Part shown: positions 17,789 to 29,142 of the stretch, piece by piece | Layout of the letters: each line of letters starts with the position of its first letter | Position numbering within the stretch: position 1 is the first letter of the stretch | DNA from: Sphaerotilus microaerophilus | Lineage (GTDB): Bacteria; Pseudomonadota; Gammaproteobacteria; Burkholderiales; Burkholderiaceae_C | Length of the DNA stretch: 64,000 nucleotides | Assembly: GCF_023734135.1 (NCBI RefSeq) | Contig: NZ_AP025730.1 | Coordinates: 5,890,001-5,954,000, forward strand | Reading direction: 5' to 3' | Notes under the pieces: model-generated | Told to the model about the DNA's origin: nothing | The model's input: only the letters and a program-made list of their open reading frames with translations | The model's database searches: none | Program-made: the position numbers and the translations under genes

Positions 17789-18679
17789 ATGGCCCAGTTA
17801 CCCCCCCTGCCCACCCTGGTCGCCTTCGAGACCGTGGCGCGTCGGCGCAGCTTTGCGCTGGCGGCCGGCGAGCTGAACCTGACCGCCTCGGCCGTCAGCC
17901 ACCAGATCGCCAAGCTGGAGGATTTCCTCGGCGTGAAGCTGCTCGACCGCTCGCCGCAGGGCGTGCGGCTGTCCGCCGTGGGCGAGTCCTACCTGCGCCG
18001 CGTGGCCGGGGCGCTGGGCGCCATCAGCGCGGCCACCGAGGACGTGCGCCAGGGCGTGCGCAACAGCCTGTACGTGCACGCCAGCCCCAGCTTCGGCAGC
18101 CTGTGGCTGATGCCGCGGCTGGCGCACTTCGCACAGGCCCACCCGGGCATCTCGCTGTTCCTGTCGGCCTCGCCCACGCACAGCGACTTCGCGCTGGGCC
18201 AGGCCGACCTGGACATCCGCTACGGCCTGCCGCAATGGCCGGACCTGGTGGTGCAGCCGCTGTTCGAGGAGCCCATCCTGCCGCTGGCCAGCCCGGCCTT
18301 CATCGAGCGGCACCGGCTGCGCGAGCCGGCCGAGCTGCTGGCCACGCCGCTGATCCAGAGCACCGTGAGCGTGGTGCAGTGGGCCGACTGGCTGGCCACG
18401 CGCGGCGTCCACCAGGGGCCGGAGCGCTACGCGCTGCGCTTCGACCGCGCCCAGCTGGCGATGGATGCGGCCGTGCAGGGCCTGGGGGTGGCGCTGGAAA
18501 GTGCCGTGATGGCTGCGCCGCACATCAGCGAGGGCCGGCTGGCGCCGGTGTTCGATGCGGCCTGGGCCGTGCGGGTGCAGGCGCACTTCCTGGTCTACCC
18601 GGCGCGCCACGCCAAGCGCCCGGAGGTGGAGGCCTTCGTCACCTGGATCGGGCAGCAGGCCGCACCGGCACCGGCCTGA
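17789..18679 (+). CDS. LysR-family regulator (GcvA-like) next to the catabolic operon
   Basis: 296 residues. The helix-turn-helix is in FALAAGELNLTASAVSHQI (residues ~20-40), followed by a GcvA-type effector domain (LPLASPAFIERHRL, LGVALESAVMAA). It diverges from the SDR/TRAP/transketolase operon and is its likely regulator. An IS110 element ends within a few bases of the start codon: the ribosome site GGTGGAG (17774-17780) appears to belong to the IS, so both the native promoter and leader may have been replaced. The coding sequence is intact. Confidence 0.93.
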   Translation: MAQLPPLPTLVAFETVARRRSFALAAGELNLTASAVSHQIAKLEDFLGVKLLDRSPQGVRLSAVGESYLRRVAGALGAISAATEDVRQGVRNSLYVHASPSFGSLWLMPRLAHFAQAHPGISLFLSASPTHSDFALGQADLDIRYGLPQWPDLVVQPLFEEPILPLASPAFIERHRLREPAELLATPLIQSTVSVVQWADWLATRGVHQGPERYALRFDRAQLAMDAAVQGLGVALESAVMAAPHISEGRLAPVFDAAWAVRVQAHFLVYPARHAKRPEVEAFVTWIGQQAAPAPA

Positions 18680-18711
18680 CGCAGACGGGCGCTCGGCCAG
18701 GAGGCCGCGCG

Positions 18712-20025
18712 TCAACCGGCCCGGATCGGCTCCACCAGCCGCCGCAGCCGCTCGCGCACGCCGCGGCCGACCTGGCCCGTCACGGCCACCGACGGCCCGG
18801 CGGCCAGCAGGCGGCGGAATTCGGCGCTCACCGCATCCGCGTCCAGCGCCTCGATCTGCGCGGCCCTTTCGGCCAGCGGGCGCACCCGGCCGAGCACGAA
18901 GAGGTCCAGCGCCGCCGTTTCCAGCAGGCGGTCCGGCCGCTCGGCGTCGCGCAGGCGGCGCACCAGCACCTGGCGGCGCGCGCGCTCCAGGTCCACCGCG
19001 GCCACGCCCTGCGCCTGGGCCCGGACCAGCCGCAGTGCCTCGCCGACCACCTCGTCGAGGTGCTCGGGCGCCATCGAGGCCTCGATGACGAACTGCGCCC
19101 CCACGTCGAACACATCGGCCGAGCAGGCGGCGTAGTAGACCAGCGCGCGCTCCTCGCGCAGGCGCTCCATCAGCGGCGAGCTCATGCCCTCGCCCAGCAC
19201 GGCCGCCGCCAGCGTGGCCGCGCCGTCGTCCGCCGCCAGGGGCGGGATCGGGAAGCCCAGCACCGCGTGCGCCTGGCCGGTGACGTCCAGGTGGCGCGAG
19301 GCCAGGCCGCCGCCATAGACCGCCGGCGCGACGAGGTTGGGCTCACCCGCCGGCAGCGCCCCGAAGGCCGCCTCGGCCGCGGCCACCACCGCATCGACGT
19401 CGATCGCCCCGGCCGCCGCGACGATGACGTTGCAGCCGGTGTAGAGCCGCTGCACGTGCGCGGCGAGGTCCTCGCGGGTGAAGCGCTCGATGTGGCGGCG
19501 CGTGCCGATCACCGGCTGGCCGAAGGGGTGCAGGCCCCAGCTGGCATGGTCGAGCAGCTTGAAGGCGGTGGACAGCGCATCGTCCTCGTCCTCCGCGTAC
19601 TCGGACAGCAGCACCTGCCGCTCGGACTCCAGCTCGTCGGCCGGGAAGGTGGCGTTGAGCACCAGGTCGCCCAGCATGTGCACGAAGGTGGGCGCATCCA
19701 CCCCCAGTCCGCGCAGGTGGAAGGCGGTGTGGTCCTTGTCGGTGTGGGCGTTGACGTCCACACCGAGCAGCTCGGCCTCCAGGTTGATGCGCCGCCGGTC
19801 GCGTGTGCGTGTGCCCTTGAACACCATGTGCTCGACCACATGGCCGATGCCGCTGAAGCGCCTCGCCTCGTGCACGCTGCCGGCGCGCACGAACACGCTG
19901 ACGCAGGCGCTGGCCAGGTGCGGCAGCTCGCAGGTGAGCACGCGCACGCCGTTGGGCAGCGTGGCCACCTGGGGCGCAGCGGCGCGCGGGGTCGTCGCGG
20001 ACGGGGTCGTGGCGGGCAGGTTCAC
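18712..20025 (-). CDS. M16-family (pitrilysin-like) zinc peptidase
   Basis: 437 residues. The inverted zinc motif HVVEH (in GIGHVVEHMVFKGT) is intact, with the downstream glutamate region in VDVNAHTDKDHTAF. It resembles processing-peptidase-type M16B proteins of about 420-450 residues, which cut small peptides. GTG 20025 is used since no ATG occurs between the minE stop (20034) and the conserved start of the domain (VATLPNGVRVLTCE). It lies just downstream of minCDE on the same strand with about eight bases between, probably as the last gene of that operon. Substrate unknown. Confidence 0.88.
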   Translation of the reverse strand: MNLPATTPSATTPRAAAPQVATLPNGVRVLTCELPHLASACVSVFVRAGSVHEARRFSGIGHVVEHMVFKGTRTRDRRRINLEAELLGVDVNAHTDKDHTAFHLRGLGVDAPTFVHMLGDLVLNATFPADELESERQVLLSEYAEDEDDALSTAFKLLDHASWGLHPFGQPVIGTRRHIERFTREDLAAHVQRLYTGCNVIVAAAGAIDVDAVVAAAEAAFGALPAGEPNLVAPAVYGGGLASRHLDVTGQAHAVLGFPIPPLAADDGAATLAAAVLGEGMSSPLMERLREERALVYYAACSADVFDVGAQFVIEASMAPEHLDEVVGEALRLVRAQAQGVAAVDLERARRQVLVRRLRDAERPDRLLETAALDLFVLGRVRPLAERAAQIEALDADAVSAEFRRLLAAGPSVAVTGQVGRGVRERLRRLVEPIRAG

Positions 20026-20033
20026 CGAGGCGG

Positions 20034-20297
20034 TCAGCGGATGTTGTCCGGCAGTTCGATCTTGACTTCGAGCACTTCGAGGTTCTCCTGGCGCTCCAGC
20101 GAGACCTTCAGGTCCGAGGGCGCGATGTGCACGTACTTGGAGATCACCGCCAGCAGCTCCTCCTTGAGCTTGGGCAGGTAGTCGGCGCGCGTGGCGCCGC
20201 TGCCCGAGCGCTCGTGCGCCAGGATGATCTGAAGCCGCTCCTTGGCCACCGAGGCGGACTTCTTCTTCTCGCCCGCGAAGAAGGACAGGAAGGACAT
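20034..20297 (-). CDS. minE: Cell division topological specificity factor MinE
   Basis: 87 residues from ATG 20297, which has GGAGG about seven bases upstream; GTG 20306 is a slightly longer alternative overlapping the minD stop. The N terminus MSFLSFF is the membrane-targeting start, and [17 protein letters not shown] is the anti-MinCD helix that binds MinD and stimulates its ATPase. It drives pole-to-pole MinCD oscillation so that FtsZ rings form at mid-cell. Third gene of the minC-minD-minE operon. Confidence 0.97.
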   Translation of the reverse strand: MSFLSFFAGEKKKSASVAKERLQIILAHERSGSGATRADYLPKLKEELLAVISKYVHIAPSDLKVSLERQENLEVLEVKIELPDNIR

Positions 20298-20302
20298 GTC
20301 GC

Positions 20303-21118
<816 letters not shown>

Positions 21119-21211
21119 GGGAAGGGCGGTCCTCTCTCTCTACTTGCTGTCTGTTGTCCGCGAGGGCTCTATTTTGAGCGCGTCAGGCAGGCGCGCGGCT
21201 CGAAGCGCCAT

Positions 21212-22066
21212 TCAGAGCCGGATCGGCTCGATGACGATGCGCTCGCCCTCCAGGCGCACCTGCGCCGGCTGGCCCTGCACGCCCGCCGGGAAGGGGTCCT
21301 CGGTGGTGCGGTAGATGCCGGCGATGGACACCAGCTGCGGGTCCATGCCGGTGCTGAAGATGCGCGCACTGCTGTCGCCGCTGGCCCCAGCGATGGCGCG
21401 GCCGCGCAACGGACCGTAGACGTGGATGCTGCCGTCGGCGATCACCTCGGCGCCAAAACTGACCGCCGAGAGCACCACCAGGTCTGCGCCGCGCGCATAG
21501 ACCCGCTGGCCGGAGCGCAGCGGCGTGTCCACCACCAGGGTGCCCCCCATGCGGTGCGGCTCGGCGCCCTCCCTGGCTGGCAGCACCGCCAGGGTGCTCT
21601 CACTCAGGGCCGACGGGACAGAAGGGGCTGACGGGGCTGGCGGGGCTGGCGGAGCATCACCAGCCGGCTCGATCGAAGCCTCGGCGGACGCCTCGGCCGG
21701 TTCGTCCGCACGCGCCTGAGCCGCAGGCTCGCTGCGCGGCAGCCGGGCGCAGGCCTCGGGCAGGCCGACCTCCAGGGCCGCGGCCATCTGCGCGGGGCTG
21801 CCGCCCTGCACGGCCACGGGCAACAGGCCCTGCGCGCGCAGCGTGGCCAGCAGGTCTGCGAAGGCCACGGCCAGGTCGTCGGCGGCCAGCGCGGCCAGGT
21901 CGACCACCACCGGTTCGTGGTCGAACAGCCCGGGGCTGTCGGCACCGCAGGCGGCCAGTGCCGCGCCCAGCGCCTCGTCGTCGGCCGTGTGCAGGCGCAG
22001 CACGGTCAGCGTCCAGGCGCTGCTCTTGAGATCGAAGGCGGGAAGGTCCGTGACCGGATGGGACAT
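21212..22066 (-). CDS. minC: Septum site-determining protein MinC
   Basis: 284 residues, a little longer than E. coli MinC because of an Ala/Pro/Glu-rich linker (about residues 125-180). The N-terminal domain ([15 protein letters not shown]) blocks FtsZ polymerisation; the C-terminal beta-helix domain ([36 protein letters not shown]) dimerises and binds MinD. ATG 22066 (MSHPVTDLP) is chosen from domain alignment. First gene of the min operon. Confidence 0.96.
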   Translation of the reverse strand: MSHPVTDLPAFDLKSSAWTLTVLRLHTADDEALGAALAACGADSPGLFDHEPVVVDLAALAADDLAVAFADLLATLRAQGLLPVAVQGGSPAQMAAALEVGLPEACARLPRSEPAAQARADEPAEASAEASIEPAGDAPPAPPAPSAPSVPSALSESTLAVLPAREGAEPHRMGGTLVVDTPLRSGQRVYARGADLVVLSAVSFGAEVIADGSIHVYGPLRGRAIAGASGDSSARIFSTGMDPQLVSIAGIYRTTEDPFPAGVQGQPAQVRLEGERIVIEPIRL

Positions 22067-22211
22067 GGCAGGGGGCGGCAGTGGTCGGCGGGAAGGCACG
22101 AGACACCGCTTCCCCACCAGGGAATCGGCCCACGCCCCCCGCAGGACGATCAGACGGTCAGGCAGTTTATCTGCCGGCGCGACCGCCCGGGGCCGGTGGG
22201 CCCCGTCGAAC

Positions 22212-24545
<2,334 letters not shown>

Positions 24546-24677
24546 TCAATCGGGAACGCACTGCACGGCGGCGCCGGACCCACCGACCCAGATGGCCCCA
24601 ATGACCCTGGCCGCAGACGTCGAGCCCGTCAGAATGCAGGCGGAACCGCCCAGCAGGCCGGGCGCAATCAGGGAAGC

Positions 24678-27125
24678 GTGAACGTGAACAAGAAGACCCT
24701 CAGCGAACGCGACATCTGCACCCAGTTCATCACCCCGGCCGTCGTGGCGGCGGGTTGGGACCTGCAGCGGCAGGTGCGCGAGGAGGTGACGTTCACCCAG
24801 GGCCGCGTGATCGTGCGCGGCCGGCTACACACGCGTGGCCAGGCCCGGCGGGCCGACTACGTGCTCTACCACCAGGCCAACCTGCCGCTGGCGGTGATCG
24901 AGGCCAAGGACAACAGCCACGGCCCGGGCGAGGGCATGCAGCAGGCGCTCGACTACGCCGAGGCTCTGGATGCGCCCTTCGTCTTCACCAGCAACGGCGA
25001 CGGCTTCGTCTTCCACGACCGCAGCGGTACCGGCACGCAGGTGGAAACCCACCTCGGCCTGGACCAATTTCCCAGCCCCGCCGAACTCTGGCGGCGCTAC
25101 TGCCTCTGGGCTGACCTGACCGACGCTGACGTGCGCGCCCGGGCGCAGGTGCCCTACTACGACGACGGCAGCGGACGCGCGCCGCGCTACTACCAGGTCA
25201 ACGCCATCAACCGCACGGTGGAGGCGGTGGCCCGCGGCCAGCGGCGCGTACTGCTGGTGATGGCAACCGGCACGGGCAAGACCTACACCGCCTTCCAGAT
25301 CATCTGGCGGCTGTGGAAGAGCCGGCAGGCGCGGCGCATCCTCTTCCTGGCCGACCGCAACATCCTGGTCGACCAGACCCGCAACAACGACTTCAAGCCC
25401 TTCGGCGCGGCGATGACCAAGATCACCGGCCGCAGGATCGATACCAGCTACGAGATCTACCTCAGCCTGTACCAGGCGATCACGGACAACACCGGGGGCG
25501 CCGAGGAGGACAAGAACATCTACAAGCGGTTCTCGCCGGAGTTCTTCGACCTCATCGTGGTGGACGAATGCCACCGCGGCAGCGCCGCCGAGGACTCGGC
25601 CTGGCGCGACATCCTGGCCTACTTCGGCAGCGCCACCCAGATCGGCCTGACCGCCACGCCGAAGGAAACCAAGGACGTCTCCAGCACCCACTACTTCGGC
25701 GAGCCGGTCTACACCTACAGCCTGCGCCAGGGCATCGACGACGGCTTCCTCGCCCCCTACAAGGTGGTGCGCATCGACTTCGACCGCGACCTGCAGGGCT
25801 GGCGCCCGCCCAAGGGCATGCTCGACAAACATGGCGAGCCCATCGAGGACCGCATCTACAACCTGCGCGACATGGACCGCCAGCTGGTGCTGGAGATGCG
25901 CACACTGGCCGTGGCCGCCAAGATCACGCAGTTCCTGAAGTCGTCGGACCCCTACGCCAAGACCATCGTCTTCTGCGACGACATCGACCATGCCGAGCGC
26001 ATGCGCCAGGCGCTGGTGAACCTCAACCCCGAGCGGGTGCGCGAGAACCGCAAGTACGTCATGCGCATCACCGGTGACGATGCCGAGGGCAAGGCCGAAC
26101 TGGACAACTTCATCAACCCCGAGAGCCGCTACCCCGTCATCGCCACCACCAGCAAGCTGATGACCACCGGGGTCGATGCGCAGACCTGCAAGCTGATCGT
26201 CCTGGACCAGCACATCCAGTCGATGACCGAGTTCAAGCAGATCATTGGCCGCGGCACCCGCATCAACGAGGACTACGGCAAGTTCTGGTTCACGATCATG
26301 GACTTCAAGAAGGCCACCGAGCTGTTTGCGGACCCGGCCTTCGACGGGGATTCGGTGCAGATCTATGAGCCCAAGGACGACGAGCCGCCCGTCCCGCCGG
26401 AGGAAATCCCCCCCGACCCCCCTTTTTCAAAGGGGGGAGAAGATGCCCTCACAGGCGCTGCCGCTGACCTGGAACCCCCCTTTGAAAAAGGGGGGCAGGG
26501 GGGATTTGCAGCGGACGAAGGGCAAGGCGGCCGCAAGAAGTACGTCGTCGGCGACAACGTCACCGTCCACATCGTGGCCGAGCGGGTGCAGTACTACGGC
26601 CCGGACGGCAAGCTCATCACCGAGAGCCTGCGCGACTACACCCGCGGCTGCGTGGCCAAGCAGTACGCCAGCATGGACGCCTTCCTGCGCCGCTGGAACA
26701 GCGTCGAGCAGAAGAAGGCGGTCATCGACGAACTGGCCGCCCAGGGCGTGATCTGGGAGGCGCTGCAGGAGGAAGTCGAGGGCAAGCTCGGCCAGCCGCA
26801 GGGCGGGCTCGATGCCTTCGACCTGATCTGCCACGTCGCCTTCGACCAGCCGCCGCTGACGCGCCGCGAGCGGGCCGAGAACGTGCGCAAGCGCAACTAC
26901 TTCGCCAAGTACCAGGGCGCGGCGCGGCAGGTGCTGGAGGCGCTGCTGGCCAAGTACGCGGACAGCGGCATCGAGCCGATCGAGGACCTGAAAATCCTGC
27001 AACTGCCCCCCTTCGACCGCATCGGCGCGCCGATCGAGCTGGTGAAGGCCTTCGGCGGCAAGGCCGGCTATGTCCGGGCCGTGGCCGATCTGGAAGCCCA
27101 GCTCTACGACCTGCGCCAGGCTTGA
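24678..27125 (+). CDS. hsdR: Type I restriction endonuclease subunit R (EcoEI-like)
   Basis: 815 residues, matching the ~813-residue EcoEI class rather than the longer EcoKI/EcoR124 types. N-terminal PD-(D/E)xK nuclease: D60, and E75/K77 in VIEAKD. Superfamily 2 helicase: ATGTGKT (196-202), DECH (296-299), LTATP (324-328), and QIIGRGTR (521-528). The subunit cleaves unmodified DNA after ATP-driven translocation with HsdM and HsdS. Residues ~576-610 ([12 protein letters not shown] ... [12 protein letters not shown]) come from a palindromic repeat element inserted in frame between the helicase and the C-terminal HsdM-contact region. First gene of the operon. Confidence 0.96.
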   Translation: MNVNKKTLSERDICTQFITPAVVAAGWDLQRQVREEVTFTQGRVIVRGRLHTRGQARRADYVLYHQANLPLAVIEAKDNSHGPGEGMQQALDYAEALDAPFVFTSNGDGFVFHDRSGTGTQVETHLGLDQFPSPAELWRRYCLWADLTDADVRARAQVPYYDDGSGRAPRYYQVNAINRTVEAVARGQRRVLLVMATGTGKTYTAFQIIWRLWKSRQARRILFLADRNILVDQTRNNDFKPFGAAMTKITGRRIDTSYEIYLSLYQAITDNTGGAEEDKNIYKRFSPEFFDLIVVDECHRGSAAEDSAWRDILAYFGSATQIGLTATPKETKDVSSTHYFGEPVYTYSLRQGIDDGFLAPYKVVRIDFDRDLQGWRPPKGMLDKHGEPIEDRIYNLRDMDRQLVLEMRTLAVAAKITQFLKSSDPYAKTIVFCDDIDHAERMRQALVNLNPERVRENRKYVMRITGDDAEGKAELDNFINPESRYPVIATTSKLMTTGVDAQTCKLIVLDQHIQSMTEFKQIIGRGTRINEDYGKFWFTIMDFKKATELFADPAFDGDSVQIYEPKDDEPPVPPEEIPPDPPFSKGGEDALTGAAADLEPPFEKGGQGGFAADEGQGGRKKYVVGDNVTVHIVAERVQYYGPDGKLITESLRDYTRGCVAKQYASMDAFLRRWNSVEQKKAVIDELAAQGVIWEALQEEVEGKLGQPQGGLDAFDLICHVAFDQPPLTRRERAENVRKRNYFAKYQGAARQVLEALLAKYADSGIEPIEDLKILQLPPFDRIGAPIELVKAFGGKAGYVRAVADLEAQLYDLRQA
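26402..26508. repeat. Palindromic MITE-like element inserted in frame in hsdR
   Basis: About 106 bases. Left arm (26402-26437): GGAAAT, a C-run, then CCCCCCTTTTTCAAAGGGGG. Right arm (26475-26507) is its inverse: CCCCCCTTTGAAAAAGGGGG, then a G-run and ATTT. The 37 bases between differ from the second element. Each arm is itself a C6...G6 hairpin, so the element can fold strongly on either strand. It adds about 35 codons without a stop or frameshift. A second copy lies at 28985-29119. Confidence 0.8.
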
Positions 27126-27142
27126 CCCAAAACCAAAATCCC

Positions 27143-28600
27143 ATGTCCCTCTCCGCCTCCATCAAATCCATCCAGGACACCATGCGCAAGGACGTGGGCG
27201 TCGACGGTGACGCCCAGCGCATCGGCCAGCTGGTCTGGATGCTGTTCCTGAAGATCTTCGACGACCGCGAGCAGGAATGGGAGCTGCTCGACGACGGCTA
27301 CCGCAGCCCGCTGCCCGAGACCTACCGCTGGCGCAACTGGGCGGCCGACCCGGAGGGCATGACGGGCGAGGAGCTGATGAGCTTCGTCGACAACGAGCTC
27401 TTCCCGGCGCTGCAGAGCCTGACCGATCCGGTCCGTGGGCACACGCCCACGCCGGTGGCCTTCGTCATCCGCAGCGTGTTCGAGGACGCCTACAACTACA
27501 TGAAGAGCGGGCAGCTGCTGCGCCAGGTGCTCAACAAGATCCAGGCGGCGGTGGACTTCAACCGGGCGCAGGAGCGCCACGCTTTCGGCGACATGTACGA
27601 GCAGCTGCTGCGCGACCTGCAGAACGCCGGCAACGCGGGCGAGTTCTACACGCCGCGGCCGGTCACCGAGTTCATGGTGCGCATGGTCGACCCGCAGCTG
27701 GACGAGAAGGTGATGGACCCGGCCTGCGGCACCGGCGGCTTCCTGACCTGCACCATCGAGCACAAGCGCGGCCGCTACGTGAAGACGCCGCAGGACGAGC
27801 AGGTGCTGCAGGCCAGCCTCTACGGCGTGGAGAAGAAGCCGCTGCCGCACCTGCTGGCCACCACCAACATGATCCTGCACGGCATCGAGGTGCCCAGCCA
27901 GATCCGACACGACAACACGCTGGCGCGGCCGCTGATCAGCTGGGGACCGAAAGACCGGGTGGCCTGCATCGTCGCCAACCCTCCCTTCGGCGGCATGGAG
28001 GAGGATGGCATCGAGACCAACTTCCCCGCCGCCTTCCGCACGCGGGAAACGGCCGATCTCTTCCTGGTGCTGATCATGCATCTGCTCAAGGACGGCGGCC
28101 GCGCAGCGGTGGTGCTGCCTGACGGCTTTCTGTTCGGCGAGGGCATCAAGAGCCGCATCAAGGAAAAGCTGCTGACCGAGTGCGATCTGCACACCGTGGT
28201 GCGCCTGCCCAACGGCGTGTTCAACCCCTACACCGGCATCAAGACCAACCTGCTGTTCTTCACCAAGGGCCGGCCGACCACCGACGTGTGGTTCTACGAG
28301 CACCCCTACCCGGTGGGGGTGAAGAACTACAGCAAGACGCGGCCGATGCGCATCGAGGAGTTCGCTGCCGAGGAAGCGTGGTGGAGCGACCGGCAGGAAA
28401 CGCCGATGGCCTGGAAAGTCAGTCTCGACGAGATCCGCGCCCGCAACTGGAACCTCGACTGCAAGAACCCGCACGTCGGCGAGCAGGAAAGCCACGACCC
28501 TGACGAACTGCTCGCACAGTACCGGCAGATGCAGGCGGAGATCGCGGCGCTGCAAGAGCAGTTGAAGGCGGCGCTGTCCGGGGCGTTGGACGGGCACTGA
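27143..28600 (+). CDS. hsdM: Type I restriction-modification methyltransferase subunit M
   Basis: 485 residues from ATG 27143, 17 bases after the hsdR stop. N6-adenine methyltransferase with SAM-binding motif I DPACGTGGF (192-200) and catalytic motif IV NPPF (279-282), plus the helical N-terminal HsdM_N domain (VWMLFLKIFDDRE). With HsdS it methylates adenines in the recognition site, protecting host DNA, and with HsdR forms the restriction complex. Two M subunits bind one S subunit. Confidence 0.97.
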   Translation: MSLSASIKSIQDTMRKDVGVDGDAQRIGQLVWMLFLKIFDDREQEWELLDDGYRSPLPETYRWRNWAADPEGMTGEELMSFVDNELFPALQSLTDPVRGHTPTPVAFVIRSVFEDAYNYMKSGQLLRQVLNKIQAAVDFNRAQERHAFGDMYEQLLRDLQNAGNAGEFYTPRPVTEFMVRMVDPQLDEKVMDPACGTGGFLTCTIEHKRGRYVKTPQDEQVLQASLYGVEKKPLPHLLATTNMILHGIEVPSQIRHDNTLARPLISWGPKDRVACIVANPPFGGMEEDGIETNFPAAFRTRETADLFLVLIMHLLKDGGRAAVVLPDGFLFGEGIKSRIKEKLLTECDLHTVVRLPNGVFNPYTGIKTNLLFFTKGRPTTDVWFYEHPYPVGVKNYSKTRPMRIEEFAAEEAWWSDRQETPMAWKVSLDEIRARNWNLDCKNPHVGEQESHDPDELLAQYRQMQAEIAALQEQLKAALSGALDGH

Positions 28601-28601
28601 C

Positions 28602-29033
28602 GTGCTGCCGTATCGCCCCGCGCTGAAGCCCCTGGCCCGGCAGCTGCGGCGGGACATGACCGACGCCGAACGCCACCTGTGGTCACGCCTGCGCGGTAAG
28701 CAGGTTGACGGGCTGCCGTTCTATCGGCAAAAGCCGCTGGGTGGGTACATCGCCGACTTCTATTGCGCGGCGGCACGTCTGGTGATCGAAGTCGACGGGT
28801 CTCAGCACGGCGAAGCGGATGCACGCGCGTACGACCAGGTGCGCACGCAGGTTTTGGAAGGCATGGGGCTGCGGGTGCTGAGATTCAACAATCGACAGGT
28901 GATGATGGAAACCGAGGCCGTGATGGCTGTGATACTCGAGGCGGTGATGGCGAGATTGGGAAGGGGTCCTGCGGGTGAGGCCGAGGAAATCCCCCCCAAC
29001 CCCCCTTTTTCAAAGGGGGGAGAGAAGGCATGA
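28602..29033 (+). CDS. DUF559-domain endonuclease-like protein within the hsd operon
   Basis: 143 residues. DUF559 is a Vsr/PD-(D/E)xK-like nuclease fold: FYRQKPLGGYIADFYCAAA followed by LVIEVDGSQHGE, with D52, E63 and D65 as likely metal ligands. It starts at GTG 28602, one base after hsdM stops, so it is cotranscribed and perhaps coupled. The C terminus ([15 protein letters not shown]) is encoded by a palindromic repeat element that supplies the stop, so the native end has been replaced. DUF559 proteins are often seen beside restriction and mobile genes; their exact role is unknown. Confidence 0.85.
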   Translation: MLPYRPALKPLARQLRRDMTDAERHLWSRLRGKQVDGLPFYRQKPLGGYIADFYCAAARLVIEVDGSQHGEADARAYDQVRTQVLEGMGLRVLRFNNRQVMMETEAVMAVILEAVMARLGRGPAGEAEEIPPNPPFSKGGEKA

Positions 29034-29119
29034 CCAGCGTCGACACACGCGCCCACCCCCACCTCACCCCACCCGGTCCGGTCCCCCCCTTTGAAAAAGG
29101 GGGGCTAGGGGGGATTTCC
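28985..29119. repeat. Second palindromic MITE-like element, DUF559/hsdS junction
   Basis: About 135 bases with the same arms as the element in hsdR: GGAAAT, C-run, CCCCCCTTTTTCAAAGGGGG (left, 28985-29020), and CCCCCCTTTGAAAAAGGGGG, G-run, ATTTCC (right, ~29084-29119). The outer GGAAAT/ATTTCC ends are perfectly inverted. The middle (~60 bases) differs from the first copy. It truncates or extends the DUF559 gene and ends 23 bases before the hsdS start, so its hairpins lie in the hsdS leader. Confidence 0.8.
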
Positions 29120-29142
29120 GCCGTCCCCACCGAGGCCAAGCC

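Larger units (their letters stand above)
16307..17790 (-). mobile_element. IS110-family insertion sequence (type A)
   Basis: About 1.48 kb: transposase on the minus strand, about 235 non-coding bases upstream of it (17551-17785) and about 10-15 bases downstream. Ends are inferred: CTAGGATG at 16307-16314 and CAACTGACAT at 17781-17790 are each repeated once inside the upstream non-coding region. With a CT core the element would span about 16309-17785. It is inserted immediately upstream of the lysR start codon, between lysR and the divergent catabolic operon. No target duplication or terminal inverted repeat is seen, as usual for IS110. Confidence 0.7.

Noticed and set aside
17669..17790. Direct repeats of CAACTGACAT as a target-site duplication
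   Set aside because: One copy lies inside the non-coding part of the IS, not at the other end, so it cannot be a duplication of the target; a guide-like match is a better reading.
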